Counted from the first letter of the stretch, positions 33,003 to 46,249 are shown. The stretch: DNA of 64,000 nt from Rotaria socialis (GCA_905331475.1 CAJNYU010000970.1:1-64000); one strand, 5' to 3'. Translations and numbers: made by a program. Notes: generated from the sequence alone by a model not told the origin.

Positions 33003-33641
33003 ATGCTAAAGAAAAATCCAGCTCCTCAGCAATGCCCGACCAATTTTGAAAAAATCGAACCAATGTTCAATCAAGAATTCCGCACAATCCATCCAATTTT
33101 CCCTGAGTGGACCTTAGAACGAATGCCAAAAAAAATTAACACCAAACGTATCAAATTAGACAAGAATCAGATGTTCGAAGGATGGCTCTATGGAAGTTAC
33201 AATACAAAGGGAAAGTAAATTTTCTGATTGAATAAATTGAAATGTGTCTTTTATTTATTTCAAAGATTTCGTTGCTTAAAATGTATTAAGAGTGGTATCA
33301 CAGATAGTGATGCTACCTGGTCTTCGGCTTACACGACTGTTCTATGTGCAACCTACTATGAACCAGATGCAGATGAATATGGACAAGACTGGATTGGTGG
33401 ATGGATTGAAATGAAAATCTTTGCTCAGCAGTGTAGTAATTGTGGCGAATATGTCACAGGTGAACTTGATGATCAAAGATGTCGAAATTTTGTAAAATGG
33501 TTACATCGCTGGATTGGTCACAAGTTTTATGGGTATCCTTTTCGTCGTTTGGGCTACCAAGGAAAAACAACTGATCGGCATCATCTTGTAAACCAATGTG
33601 AAGCATGCGAAGCAGGATGGTGTCATTATAGTGGAAATTAG
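33003..33641 (+). CDS. Receptor-transporter-like 3CxxC zinc-finger protein, copy 2
   Basis: Two exons, 33003-33214 and 33266-33641, with a 51-base intron at the same place as in copy 1; 195 residues. All zinc-ligand positions of the 3CxxC fold are kept: CLKC, QQCSNCGEY, and CEACEAGWCH. It is 11 residues shorter at the C-terminus than copy 1. Similarity to copy 1 extends about 100 bases upstream of the ATG and some way past the stop, so the pair arose by duplication of a whole gene. Many differences are conservative, suggesting that both copies have been under protein-level constraint. Confidence 0.8.
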
Positions 33642-36600
33642 AGCTAATAAAGAAGTTTTATTATTACAGCGTAAACATTAAATTCATATACATAGATTGA
33701 TTATATGCCTTATCCTTTTTATAAATAATCTAGAAATGTACCAAGTGACGCAGGTTAAGTTTTTATTCTCTTCAACCAGACATAGTGATAATAAATATGA
33801 ACGCTTAATTCAAGTGAATTTTTATTGTATTTTACTGGATCAATAGTTGACTTCGACAGTTGTTCTACGATTAGAATGAGTCGATCATATTTTGATCTAC
33901 ATCCTTAATGAAAGACTTGTCTTGTGCATAGGGGTGTGCGATGTTTAGTTAATTCTGCAATGTTCCCATGTCGAACATTCCGGCCCCCGGATCCCGTAGG
34001 ATACTCCAGGAAATATGCGGGAAAGTTGTGCCGATATTGATGGCACGCTTCGATGATTCTCCTTCCTTCTCTTTCTGTTCTCTTTCCATTGTTCTAATAT
34101 ATCTCTCTCCTATATATACGTGTGTTATGTATGAAGTTGTTACACTCTGGAGATGTCAGATGACACAATACACCATCATGCCGACGGGCATAGGCGACAC
34201 TCTCTAGTTTTGTCGTTACACTCTGGATAACTTGAAGTAGCCTAATAAGCATCTTTGCCGAGAGTGGCACAAGCTACTCTAATCAAGTTGTTCGTTACAA
34301 AAGTCACCATACCCTGTAGGGAAAACACGGGAAATCGCGGGAACATGGAAGCAGTATTCCGGTCAAAAATACGGCCAAACTTTTCCGACAGAAATTGATC
34401 GGAAATCCCCGAAAAATTTCCAACCGGAATACTGCTTCCACAAAATCAACGGAACCGGCCGTTTCCAGGCCGGACTGTTCGACCTGAGTAGAAGAAAAAA
34501 GAAAAACTGTTTATTTATTTATTGTAACATGCAAATTTGAAAATCTATATAACTAATGTAAGTACAACATTTAGTTCGACAGAAAGAATTTATTTTAATT
34601 ATTATTATTATTATTGATTGTTTCGATGGTTGTTTTTTGCTGAGAATTTTCTGAAAACAGAAGCTTTAAACAATTGTTTTTCAGTTTTTTTCTTGTATAT
34701 TTTTTATAAACTAAATTCTGTATAGAGAAGATCAACTATAGTTCATTATCATCAAGTAGCTCAAAATAACACTTGTGTCACATGCGACAGCCCAGGTGAA
34801 TGAATCCGACAGTGAATCCTATCGACTCTGATAGGATCCGACTAGCCGACAAAATCCAGTCGAATTCCTGGTCTAGGACCTACTACTGAATATCCGACGA
34901 AAAAAAACATTTTCTTAATTACCAATGAATAAGCATCTGGTGCCAACAGAACACTAGGGCTCCGATTGTAGGCCCCACGCCCGAATCCCCATAGAATTGC
35001 GTCGGTTCAATGAAATTCATATTGTATCCGAGCAGATTTCGACACGAATCCGATAGGATCCTCCTATCGGAATCATTCTCCCGGGGGTAGTCTTTTAGAA
35101 AACTGTAAAGATATATGTGCGAACTGTAACATAAATCTTGAAAATGCAATGAAAACATAACATGTACTTTGTTTAATGTTGTTGAATTTTAAGTTCCACT
35201 ACCATTAACAAAGATCGAATTATTTTGTATAATGATGAAATGATAACTACACCTAAATTTCTTCATTCGAAATATATTGTAAGGTGTTTTTCTTATTTTT
35301 GAAATATTTATTTTAATTTAATTTTGAATAGATTTATCGAAATTTAAAGCCTGAAAGTATATATTTTTCTGTGATACTGTGTGTATTATTAAACTTGGAA
35401 ATTTTGGCGATGAAAATATTGGTTGATAAGCATGAGAAGTTTTGATTTTTGACTGATGTGCTTTTAAGACAGTATTTCATGCTAATAAGAGTACTTAATA
35501 ATACACAAAATATTCAGAAACAATGATAGTAGAAGTTAAGTAGATTATATTAGGTTCAGTTGAACGTCATTTAAAGAAGTTGCAGTTTTTCTATTGACTA
35601 GTGTACATGCATACTTAAAACAATAAATAAAATGTAGATGAACAATTGATGTCTTTTTTTACATAGACTATATTGAAAAATGTATCAGTTATAAATTATC
35701 ATCATCATTAAATGAAGTTCAAGCATGAAAATAGATTGAAACGTGATTTTAAATGAGAAAATCTCTATGAAATACAATGAAATCAAACTTGGAAAGCCAT
35801 GTTTAGTCAAAGGTGTCCAGTGACTCGAAAATTTTTCAACATAATGGAAAATTGTTTACTCGTTTTAGGTTGAAACTTGCGGACTTTTCCTACTAGATGA
35901 CTTTTATATGGAAGTCAGTCAAGGTCGGCAATATTTGTATACATTTCTAACTACGGCATAAGGTTTAAATTATATATTTTACCTAGTTTCGATTGCGTGG
36001 GAGCGTTCTTGCTTGAAACCGTACGTTTCTCTCATCTTTTTTTAGATTGTTCCATGAGCAGTAGGAGTAATATCAATACGAGTAGTATTTCTTGATTATC
36101 CTAAAATTGAATTTTTAATGAATTTTATTAATTAAAAATTTGATTGATTGTTTATTTTATGCGATAAATCAAACGCAAAGTAGATATAATAATACAAATA
36201 TTACTATTCCATAGGAAATCAATAAGCAAATGAAAATGAACGTCGTATTCAATACGTTTACTGTATAGTTCATAGTTTAAATTGAGATACTAATTAAAAA
36301 TCTGATATCATATTTCAATATAATGAATATCTTGAGTGTCAAGTTTTATGCTCTTTCTAGAAAAGTCAATAGAATAATTGTTGACGTATTTTTTTGTAAT
36401 AAAATCCTTGCGTTGTCTGAATTTTTGAATTCTCTGCGCAATGTTAATTACCAGTTAATATCAATCTAATCACTATGTTGAACTTACTTAAGTTATCGAA
36501 CGATCAATGTTACTTATTAGGTTTATTTAGGAACGAATTTGAAATCTTTGATTATACGTGTATATCCTTCAGCATGCCAATTATTCATTTCCATACTCAA

Positions 36601-36870
36601 GCTAGATAACATTCGACCTTTGATACATGAAATACTTGATATCTAATTATTATCTTTATTTTTCCAGTTGATATACCTTAACCTTCTTTGTATTACTATT
36701 GTTATTCTTTCTTGTCATTATTAAATGATGTATTTAACCGAATTATTGATTTTTATAGAACATCTTCATGTTCATCACTTTTCTTGTTTTATTATTATTT
36801 AAAGAATCAAGGAAAAAAAATAGTTTTACAATCAAAGGAATAGAGAGAGAGAGAGAGAGAGAGAGAGAAA
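33642..36870. other. Spacer with GC-richer repeat relics
   Basis: 33990-34035 and 34315-34480 hold the second copy of the GC-richer repeat family, with the inverted pair GGAAGCAGTATTCCGGTC and its near complement. 34795-35090 has further foldback-like motifs (GATAGGATCC, CCTATCGGA). From 35100 to 36760 the DNA is AT-rich and I see no gene. A (GA)n tract lies at 36842-36868, just after the ankyrin gene on the minus strand. Confidence 0.45.
34315..34480. repeat. GC-richer dispersed repeat with foldback arms (copy 2)
   Basis: It shares CCGG-rich motifs and the GGAAGCAGTATTCCGGTC inverted pair with the copy at 14945-15205. No open frame of note. Confidence 0.5.
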
Positions 36871-38867
36871 TTACGTTTGACTCATTAAATCAGTACCTAA
36901 CAAATTATATTTATTCATTGACATTTTCAAATCTTCATTCAGTAAATAATCATTTTTTAATGACGGAAAATCGAGTAAATTATCAAGTTTTGTTGGAGAT
37001 ATTAATAGTTCGAAAACTATATTTTTCATTGGATTTATTGATAATAATTGCGATGAATTTGTTTCTTCGTCTATGGGTATTTGTAGTGTATTCGTTGGTG
37101 CATGAGGTAATCGTTGACCTTTAATTTTATTTGTGAATGTCGACCAAGTTGAATGTGAATGTTGTAAATCAGTTTGTGATGACCATTTATTTGCTACTGA
37201 TGTTGTCGAAAAAATACTTGACGTTTTCCTCATTTTTTTATCAGGAGTTTTTGTTGCTTTGACATTTTTCTGGTATTTAGTCGATTGCTGTTGTTGTTGT
37301 AAAAGTGATATATCATCGAATGATTTACCAATGGGATATTCTATTAATTTATTTGTTTTCACATTTAATAAATCTTTATGTGAAACGATTTGAAATGTTC
37401 GTTGTAAAGCATCGACAAGTAAATCATGTTGCGTTGATTGTGTTGGATATCGACGATGATTGATCGAACGTTTAAAATTAAGTATACATATATCACGAAG
37501 AGAAAGCATTTGTTTATGATTATACGATGTATGAGTTTCATTTTTTGGATTAATAGAATCTGTAGTGGTATTTGTTTTATAGTTGAGTAGTGTTAATAAA
37601 TATATGATTGTATTTAATTGATTTATATAAGCAAGATCGAGTAATGTTCGTTTAAGATAATCTTGATTCGAACGATAATCAACAAATTGAATGAAATGAT
37701 AGAATAAACGAATATGTCGTTTTAAAATAATCGTTGATGAAAGCATTGCATGTAAACATGTTTGATCACTATTATCTAAATGATAAGCATTAGCACCAGC
37801 ACGAAGTAAAGTTAAGGCTACATCTAGATGACCTTCAATGCAAGCATAAAATAACGGTGTTTGATTTCGATTATCGCCTTGATTTAAGGCTTTAGAAATT
37901 TGTTCATCATTTGATGATGAATTTAAAAGCTCTTGAAGAACTGGTAAAGAACCGAGAAAAGCAGCTATATGAATTGCTGTTAAACCATCATCATTGACTA
38001 CACAGAGATCAACACTATGGGATAGAAGAAGTGCACATGTGGCTGGATAATTACTAGCACAAGCACACATGAGTGGTGTCCAATTTTGACTAGAAAAAGA
38101 GAGGAAAGAAAAAGAATAGGATTTTATTTTCTAATTGAATAAATCCTTCGAAAAAGCTTACGCATCAGCTGTATGAATAATATTTTGTCCTACATCAGGT
38201 ATCGATATAAATTGTTGAACCAATCGATTATTTCCCGTTGAAACAGCTAGATGAAAAGGATTTCGACCTGTATTATCTCGTTTATAGATATCAGCACCGT
38301 GTAACAAAAGTATATGTACAATCTATTTATCTAACTAGAATGATACTAATATTCTGTTCTTTATTTATTGTTTAATTAACCTCACTTCTTCATTGCTCAT
38401 GTAAGCTGCTATATGAAGTGGCGTTGAAAAACTAGCGTCCGTTGCATTGACTTGTGCACCGGCTTGAATTAACATTTGAATAGCACGTATATTAGCTGAT
38501 TCAACAGCTACATGTAATGCTGTTGATTTTGACGTAGGATCCGGTTGATCCGGTGGGAAACCTGAAATATGATCGCATTGCTCTTTAACTAGTTATTATG
38601 TTTATATCGAGCAAAATGTTATATATTGTTTGTTACCAACCTGCTAGCAAATACTTGTGTAATATGTCTGTATCTTTATCTTGAGCGGCATTGACAAAGG
38701 CAGTTACATCAAATGTTGGTATCAACGATGAAATCGACGAAGAAATAGTCGATTTTCGTTCATTACTGGATGGTCCACGAAATAAATCGCGTATACGCTA
38801 AATAAAATAAATCGTCTATTGATGTTAGTTAATAAAATAATTCTACGACGATTCGAACACCTACCAT
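36871..38867 (-). CDS. Ankyrin-repeat protein
   Basis: Five minus-strand exons: 38865-38867 (the ATG alone), 38641-38797, 38386-38561, 38162-38322 and 36871-38089. The phases close, giving 571 residues. From about residue 60 to 300 there are five to seven ankyrin repeats: STALHVAVESANIRAIQMLI, STPLHIAAYMSNEE, NPFHLAVSTGNNRLVQQF, TPLMCACASNYPATCALLL, TAIHIAAFLGSLPVLQELL and TPLFYACIEGHLDVALTLLR. The C-terminal 250 residues are mostly disordered and Ser/Gln/Lys-rich. It is probably a cytoplasmic interaction scaffold; no catalytic domain is seen. The first intron begins immediately after the start codon. Confidence 0.85.
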
Positions 38868-40119
38868 GTTTCAAGTATGCGTATACACGAGCATCTTCAG
38901 TAGATAAAAAGAAGCGTGAAAGATAAACTGCAGTAGTTGTGATTATGATTTTGAGTTGTCGTTGACATCAAATTTTCGTTCGTTTTTTTTTCGTGTTGTC
39001 CTGTGATGAATCAGCACAATTTTCATGCGCACATTCGCAAAATGAAGCACAACCTAATTCAGACCATTGATCCAGTAAATATGTCAGTTGATGCTGATCG
39101 ATTGTCAAAAAGTGCAGACAGGTGTTTCTCACTGTTCGTATATGAAATAACGACTTGATTCGATAAAAATGAAAACGAGGAGGCAGGAGGTGTAGAATCG
39201 CAAAGAAATGAATAATTTATTCTATGTACTGATGCCGATCGTGATGATGGCGAGAATAAAAAAAAAAGGAGAGAACAAAAAAAGCGGCAAAATACGGAAT
39301 CAATATAATAGTAAGAAGAAGCGAGAGAGAGAGAGAGAAAGAGAAGGGGGAGAGCAAAGAAAAAAGAAAGATTGTTCTTGTTGTTGTGCGATTTAGGGAT
39401 CCGTGTTATTAGTAGACCGATAAATATAAAAAAAAAAAGAAAAGAGCATGTGCTATACATGGTGTAAGTTCTTGATAACATCGCACAAACGATGAAAACA
39501 ATGCAATAATGAAATGTTTAATTGAAAGCAGAACTTCTATTGCGTTTTTTTTTCTTCAATATTATTATTATTATTTTGTCACCCAGTTATGATTTTTTAA
39601 GAACATTAAAACTTGAACTCTTATGAGAGAAAATGTTATTTTATGATTTTAATACAAGTCCAAGGCTGAAAGAGTACTTCGAATTCGTCTTATATATTTA
39701 TAAGTTTACACTTCTCTTTTCAACCTCTGACATATATACAAAAAAAAACTTCAATATAAGTTTATGCTGTAACATTGGTTTCTTGTTATACAATAAAATG
39801 CTTTGTTAGAATATTTTAACCATTTATGACCTTGTCCGGTTTTGCTCGACATTAGAAGAAGAAATAAGCGTGTAATAAAGGCGTGCGTTATTAATGGTAT
39901 AGTAATTCTATACTATCTAAGAATAGTTTCTCTGTGCTTTCGTTTTAGTACTTGTACATATTTTTAAAGTATCTACCAATTATTTATAAAAAAAAGAGAA
40001 AATAAAATAAAATTCCACTGATAATCATCACAGATAATTATGAAATACAACGGGAAACTGATGAATATATATATATATATATATATATATCAATAAAACA
40101 AAATCTAAGAAATAAACTC
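38868..40119. other. Spacer between the ankyrin gene and the tail-anchored gene
   Basis: It holds the 5' leader region of the ankyrin gene. Simple repeats include a GA-rich tract at 39317-39350 and (TA)n at about 40062-40091. The minus-strand open frame at 39059-39481 is low-complexity Ser/Leu/Phe and is the complement of a GA-rich tract, so I do not call it. Confidence 0.45.
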
Positions 40120-41304
40120 TCATAATATCAGTTCCAATATCGTTTTCGTAGCAAAAATCAACATTGCAGCAAACATAAGAATAATAAAAGATAAATTACA
40201 CAGGCAAAATGAAAAGGCAATATGTTTCTTCAAACGCGTCCTTCCCTCTTGTTGTTTTACTAAACGTTGTTGCACTTGAAATTGCCGTCGAGCATCTAAT
40301 TGAGCAAATGTATCTAATTGAATATCTTCATCACAAAGCAATCGACCTAAAACAAGATCACGCGTACTCATTGAATAGACTCGACCATCACGTTCTACAT
40401 GTATAACTTCATTCAGTGGAATAGCTTTCAAATCGAATTTTGATTTATAGGTTTTCTTTTTAGTTTTAACTCCATCGTCTTGTTGTCGTAATAGAGACAT
40501 TTCTCTCATGTCTAATACTTGTGAACGAATTCTTTCGCGTAATTTTGTCCAACGTAAATCTTGTTCTACTAATCGCATTCGTGCATATGATTCACTCATC
40601 ATGGCAATATCGTGCAAACGACTACGAACAATATGCCACTTTGAATTTCGTGGTAGATGGAATACATTTCGACGATTACGTGCTAATAAATTTTGTGTTG
40701 AACGACGTCGAGTTAACGCACGTAACGTTGTTGACGATGAATATGCTGAATGAATTCGACGAGCAAAACGACGTTCAAGTACAGCATTGCGAAACAAATC
40801 TATACGATTCGGTTTTAAGTGTTTTCTATCAAGAAGTAATGGATCCGAACTTCGCAATTCGCTTTTAAATTTTGGTTTCGATACTTCCAATTGACTATTA
40901 GTTAAATGTTCACGATCATCTAAAGTTTCATTCGAATCTAAATTAAGACGTGTTTCAGATGGTGATCGTTGTCGGCGCGATAGTCTTAGCGGACGCAAAC
41001 GAGCTTGATCTGCTATTGGTGTGGTTAGTTTTGTTTGATTATTATTATCATCACCTAAAGCAGAATCGTCATCTGGTGATATTTCAATGGACGGTGGTGT
41101 AATAATAATAAAATCTGATAGTGATTGCGGTATAGGCGAACATCGTTGTCGTCGATCAGCTTCAATTGTTTGTATTATTTTTATTGGAAATCCTTTGAAA
41201 ATTTTCGTTGGAGGATGCAATGCAGATTGATGTTCAACGGGAGTTTGAATAATTGATTTTCGTTCGTCATCATTCGATAAATCAACAGTGATAGTCGTTG
41301 CCAT
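40120..41304 (-). CDS. Tail-anchored basic protein, unknown
   Basis: A single exon of 394 residues with a clean ATG. The N-terminal 120 residues are acidic and Ser/Pro-rich. The middle is strongly arginine-rich (SRRQR, LERRFARRIHS, LTRRRSTQNLLARNRR) and then helical and probably coiled (SYARMRLVEQDLRWTKLRERI, then LDARRQFQVQQRLVKQQEG). One hydrophobic segment (FIILMFAAMLIFATKTIL) lies at the very C-terminus, so a tail anchor with the bulk in the cytosol is likely. Codon use and length indicate a real gene. No family is recognised. Confidence 0.7.
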   Translation of the reverse strand: MATTITVDLSNDDERKSIIQTPVEHQSALHPPTKIFKGFPIKIIQTIEADRRQRCSPIPQSLSDFIIITPPSIEISPDDDSALGDDNNNQTKLTTPIADQARLRPLRLSRRQRSPSETRLNLDSNETLDDREHLTNSQLEVSKPKFKSELRSSDPLLLDRKHLKPNRIDLFRNAVLERRFARRIHSAYSSSTTLRALTRRRSTQNLLARNRRNVFHLPRNSKWHIVRSRLHDIAMMSESYARMRLVEQDLRWTKLRERIRSQVLDMREMSLLRQQDDGVKTKKKTYKSKFDLKAIPLNEVIHVERDGRVYSMSTRDLVLGRLLCDEDIQLDTFAQLDARRQFQVQQRLVKQQEGRTRLKKHIAFSFCLCNLSFIILMFAAMLIFATKTILELIL

Positions 41305-44300
41305 GAAAGTAACTAAATTTTATATAAACATCTATAATAAACAATTATAGAAACTTGTCAAAACGAAATTATCCCTGATATCGTTGAGATAGACAAAAAT
41401 TTTAATTTCGTGTCACAACAAACTAACTTATGCCAATGAAACCACATGTGTATATAGACGTATGCTTATGCACCAACCCATGAAATAGATTTATTTTGCA
41501 GTAAATGGTCAAACTTGGGTTTTCTTGTTAAGCTAGCAAGAATTTCTCTTGAGGCAAAAATAAAATAGGAAAGAAAAAAAGACGCAAAGGTAAGCTACCT
41601 GTATTTATTGCTGCATTATGAATTTTTGCTGTAACATAGAAGACCACCTGTACGATACACTCTATCAGACAAATAGAGAAAAGAACGCGACTAAATAAAG
41701 CAAAAAATATGCTTTCATGAATATCGATTTCTTTTATTTTTTTTCTCATGATTATTTGATTTTGATTCTTGTTCATATCGTAAAGTAGATTCTTGGCAGA
41801 TATTTGGCTTAGCTATTCTAATCTTTTACAAATGAATCTTCAAGGTAACTCACGTTAGTTTCTATAGGATTGATAATTATAGTTACGATCTGTATAGAAG
41901 AAAAAAATATATACACACACATAACTATTGATTTATGCAGATCTATCATCTTCTTGTTTCATTTGTTTTTTGTTATAAAGCTTTCAGCTATAAGATAATG
42001 AAATATTTTTAGCTGCTCATATGGATCTGATTAAATCAAATACATATTTCACTCCTAATATTATTTACTTGATCGATAAATAATGGCTAAACGATGAAGT
42101 ATATCATACACATCAAGACAAAAAGAAAAGCAAACTTTTGCATAGCTAACAGTGACGTCTTAACGTTTAGAGTGTTGTTTTTTTTGTTTGAATAATTACA
42201 CATGAATTTTTTAAAGTAATTTGTATTAGAGTTATATCATGCGTTTAAATATTGATTCGCTATTGACAACAATCCGTTGACGTCGTGATTCGTTTTCTCT
42301 TTCTGTGATTTTTATATAAAGAAAATAATTTTTAAAAATAACTACGATGATGATAGTATGTATGAGCGAAAAAGAAACAGAACTATTTTACAACCCACTA
42401 ATCCATGCGTTTACCAACTTGATTATAGCCGTTACTACCGTGGCACACATAAGCAAACATATATTATACGCATTTCACCTTTCAAAATATCTACAAATTG
42501 GTAACACTCACGTTATATAAATATAGATGTAGAACATTGTGCTTACAGTTTGGTAAAGGAAAGAATTTAAATCTAGAAAAACATTTGATTATGGATAGTT
42601 AAGAAGAAGAAGAAGAAGAAGAAAAAGCATCAAATCACTTAGTGTCAACGATCGACATTTACTGTCAGAAAACTTGTTATGATACATCCTTGTCAAGCGG
42701 TAAGTAAGATACTTACTATTGATATCGATAAACAAAACTAATTATTATTATGAAAAGCGTAAATAAGGAAAAGAGTCAAATCTTATACAATCATGTGTGA
42801 ATACACCGAATAGAAATTGTCGATCTATTTACCTCGCGATTCTAACTGATCACTTGTACTGATGTACTATTATTAAAGAATGACTTTCGTTGTGATAGAA
42901 TAACATGAGAATACCTTCAACAAACCGAATAATATCACGATTACGTCCAATGTGTTTTTTCTACGACAAGAAAAATAACAACTACCGTTTAACAATCGAC
43001 AAACAAAAATTTCCCTGTCGATTATAAATCCGAAATAAAATAAACGCAGCAAAAGAAAAACATTCTACTCACCAATATACATAACCAGAAGAAATGTTAC
43101 TACTTCTATACAAACTAGATTTCCTTTTCTCTTTTATATAAATAACGGATACTTGAAGTGTTTCATTTTCCGTTACTGTTTAAAAATCAGTAAATTATAA
43201 ATGATACTATGTTCGTTTAGTTGGATGATAATGTTGATATAATAAATTATTGAGAAGTTGCTCTCTATTATATATGTATATACTTAACGAGAATATGTGC
43301 TGTCTAAATAAATCATTTGTCTAAAATTTGCGATTCTGACAATGTTATCAATAGAGAAATGAGAAGAAAAAATGTTGATTTTTACATTCAATTTATATTA
43401 TTCATTAAATAAATACCGCAGAGGAAGTAGTAAAAAAACTTATATAGGAAACTCACTACCGCTAGAATTTCAAGAAGAAAAAAAAATGTTCGTTTAGATG
43501 ATTAATAAGTAAGATTCACTCTTTTTTCTGCTTCTTCTTCTTCTCCTCATAGTAAATATCGATTGATTTATGATTTTCTTTTCTTACGATACTTGAAATA
43601 TTTTGTAACTGTGTTGAGAAAAAGGACCCTATAATAAATATACTGATAATACGCACGATTCTGTTCTATGTAAGATGTAATCATTTTAAACCTAAACTAA
43701 GTCGCAAATAACTTAATCGGACGCAAGTTTCTATTAATGGATTTTACTCGTTGAGAACTTCCGTCTAGTACAATGAGAATAGTATCTAATGCTTATATAC
43801 TCGAATTGAAGTATTAAAAAGACGTGGAAAATGGACCATCTGTTTCTAGCATCGAAAACAATGATATACTTTTCAATCGCCATGATACTTAATCATACCG
43901 GCTTACTAATTACGTTAGTAATTCAGACATTTACGAAGAAGAAAAAAATTGATTTCATAGGTAAATGTTGCCTTCACTGATTTTTACTCAGTTTTAGAAT
44001 AATCGAAAACGATGTGAATATTGAAGTATGATTTTAAAATGATACTTGATGACCTGAGTACTGGTTCGTTTTAACCTTTAGATAGTTGGTTAACACCTGA
44101 TAGTTTTCGTTTCCGAATGTAGAAAGATGAGAAGTCAATATACAAAAAAGAAATACCTATGTCGATAAGACTTTCATATAGAGAAACTTATTGTTTTAAG
44201 AGTCCTTGCTCTTAAACTAGTTCTATTGCTTCGAACTTAGTAATCTAAAACAAAAGTGAACAAAGTCTATTTATGTTTTAACATATCACATTTAATGAAG

Positions 44301-45139
44301 TTAGTATGTTTCCATAGATTTAAAAGGTTACATTTAAATAATGAAATAGACATTAAATTTCTGGTTTCATTGATGATTCATTTTAAAATGTCATGATCTC
44401 ATTTTTTCATAATGTTGATTTACCCCATGTGCACATTCTTATAAATTGTATTTGTTTGTTATGTGATTATGAAAAACGAAATGTCGCCCATTGGCAAAGC
44501 TTGAGAGTATTTGAATGAAAATTTGACTTATTTTTTGTATTCAAATTTTCTTATTATCGAACAAGCCAGAGTGGCAGTTGAAAATACGCGAACATTTCTA
44601 CGATTGTGTCTGTATTAATTATACGTATCCACGATACGATACCAAATAATTATTTTATTGCTATCGAGTTATCTGTGAACAACGGCAACAAGTGAAGTTT
44701 ATTGGTCCCTAAAGTCATATAGAGAGTCATGTAAAGCAATTATTTTATTACTACTTAGAACGAATAACATTATCAAGGACGTTTCAATATATATAATACT
44801 CTTCAACAATTTTGAAGTCGTACAAAAATGCATATTGCAATGGATCTTTGATATAGTTCAAAATGATTACGATTAATTAATAATGAATGTACAATGTAGA
44901 AATCTACATAAACAAGCAAAGTTCACATTAAAATCTATACTTGACATTTGGTCCGTTTAGAAAAAGAAAAACGCATTATTTTCATTTCTAAATTAATCAC
45001 ACGAACTATTCTAATGTCAAGACCGTTTATTGGGTTCTCTTTCACTATGACAAACTAAACGAACTGCGTAAGGCTTTATTTCGACCTTTACTTTTAATAA
45101 TCATCTTCTTTCATTCAACATTTTATTCATCAGTAAATC
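41305..45139. other. Long AT-rich spacer
   Basis: About 3.8 kb with no credible exon on either strand. Simple repeats include a GAA tract near 42603-42624 and a complementary TTC tract near 43530. It probably holds the 5' regions of the genes on both sides. Confidence 0.45.
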
Positions 45140-46249
45140 ATGTTCGACAAAGTCGCTAATCTATTTATCATCGTTTTCTTCTTCAACGAAATTATTCATT
45201 TAGTCAATAGTCAATGTCCGCCTGATTTTGTGCTCAACCCATGTTCATGTAAATCATCAATACCATCTCATACTAATATATTATTTAAGAATCCCAATCC
45301 TGAAACAAATATTATACAACGAAAATCAATTGCATGTGAACATATACATAATTCGTCGTTTGATTTACAATTAGTATTTTTAACACTTAGCTCATTTAAT
45401 AATCTAATATCCAATCAAACTGCTAATGTGTCTAATTTCGATAGTTTCTATTTATATAATACAACAGTGAAAGAACTACCTGAAAATGTTTTCATTAATA
45501 TAACATTTAAAAGTTTAATGTTTCAAGACAATTTTCAATTGACAACAATAGATAGAAATGCATTTTCTTATTTTAAAAATCACGTCGAATTATTTGAAAC
45601 TTTAAATACAAATTTATCTGATGCGAAAACAATATTTTCAATAATAAAAGAATTTCAGAATTTGAGTCACCTCAGTATGCATAATGATCGTTTAAAATTT
45701 ATTCCAAATTATGCATTCAATCATAAACATTTAACTAATATATTTTTCGGTCTTGAATATTCAGACAAATATCAACCAATTGAAAGCATTGGCAATTATG
45801 CCTTCTACAATCTACCAAATTTACAATTTTTACGCATATTTTCGCCGATACTATCAAGAATAAGCAAATATGCATTTGCTCTACGAAATCGATCGATACT
45901 AAACAATGGCGTATCGAATATGTTAGAATTATATCTGGGTGGAGAAATGATAGAGTCAACTAGTTTTGAAATAACATCGTTGAGTCGTTTTCGAAATCGT
46001 TTTGTATTTATTCGTTTCTACAATACAAGTATAACCTACTTAGATGAAGATATTTTTCAACCTTTTCTGGAATCAAATCCATCGTCATTACTTGATATTA
46101 ATCCAACGAATACTTTATTCAAATGCGATTGTCGTTCGGCATGGATTCAATATGATTATTTTAAAAACGTTTATCCAATGGATAACAGAGTCTATGGCTA
46201 TCCATGCTGGGACCACGATTTTACCAAGAATTGCACAATTAATAAATAA
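45140..46249 (+). CDS. Secreted leucine-rich-repeat protein
   Basis: A single exon of 369 residues. A signal peptide (about 1-24, LFIIVFFFNEIIHLVNS) precedes a cysteine-rich N-cap (CPPDFVLNPCSCKS). Divergent leucine-rich repeats follow, each with the x-L-x-x-I-x-x-x-A-F pattern: LTTIDRNAF, LKFIPNYAFN, IESIGNYAFYNL, LSRISKYAF and ITYLDEDIF. A C-terminal cysteine cap follows (FKCDCRSAWIQYDY ... YPCWDH ... NCT). There is no membrane segment or GPI signal, so it is probably secreted. Many N-glycosylation sites (NQT, NVS, NTT, NIT, NLS) fit this. An AATAAA overlaps the stop codon. Partner unknown. Confidence 0.82.
   Translation: MFDKVANLFIIVFFFNEIIHLVNSQCPPDFVLNPCSCKSSIPSHTNILFKNPNPETNIIQRKSIACEHIHNSSFDLQLVFLTLSSFNNLISNQTANVSNFDSFYLYNTTVKELPENVFINITFKSLMFQDNFQLTTIDRNAFSYFKNHVELFETLNTNLSDAKTIFSIIKEFQNLSHLSMHNDRLKFIPNYAFNHKHLTNIFFGLEYSDKYQPIESIGNYAFYNLPNLQFLRIFSPILSRISKYAFALRNRSILNNGVSNMLELYLGGEMIESTSFEITSLSRFRNRFVFIRFYNTSITYLDEDIFQPFLESNPSSLLDINPTNTLFKCDCRSAWIQYDYFKNVYPMDNRVYGYPCWDHDFTKNCTINK

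Noticed and set aside
36842-36868. (GA)n tract as a possible regulatory site
   Set aside because: It lies just past the stop codon of the minus-strand ankyrin gene and looks like an ordinary microsatellite.
39059-39481. 140-codon minus-strand open frame, Ser/Leu/Phe-rich with a hydrophobic start
   Set aside because: It is largely the complement of a GA-rich simple repeat, with no domain and no splice context.
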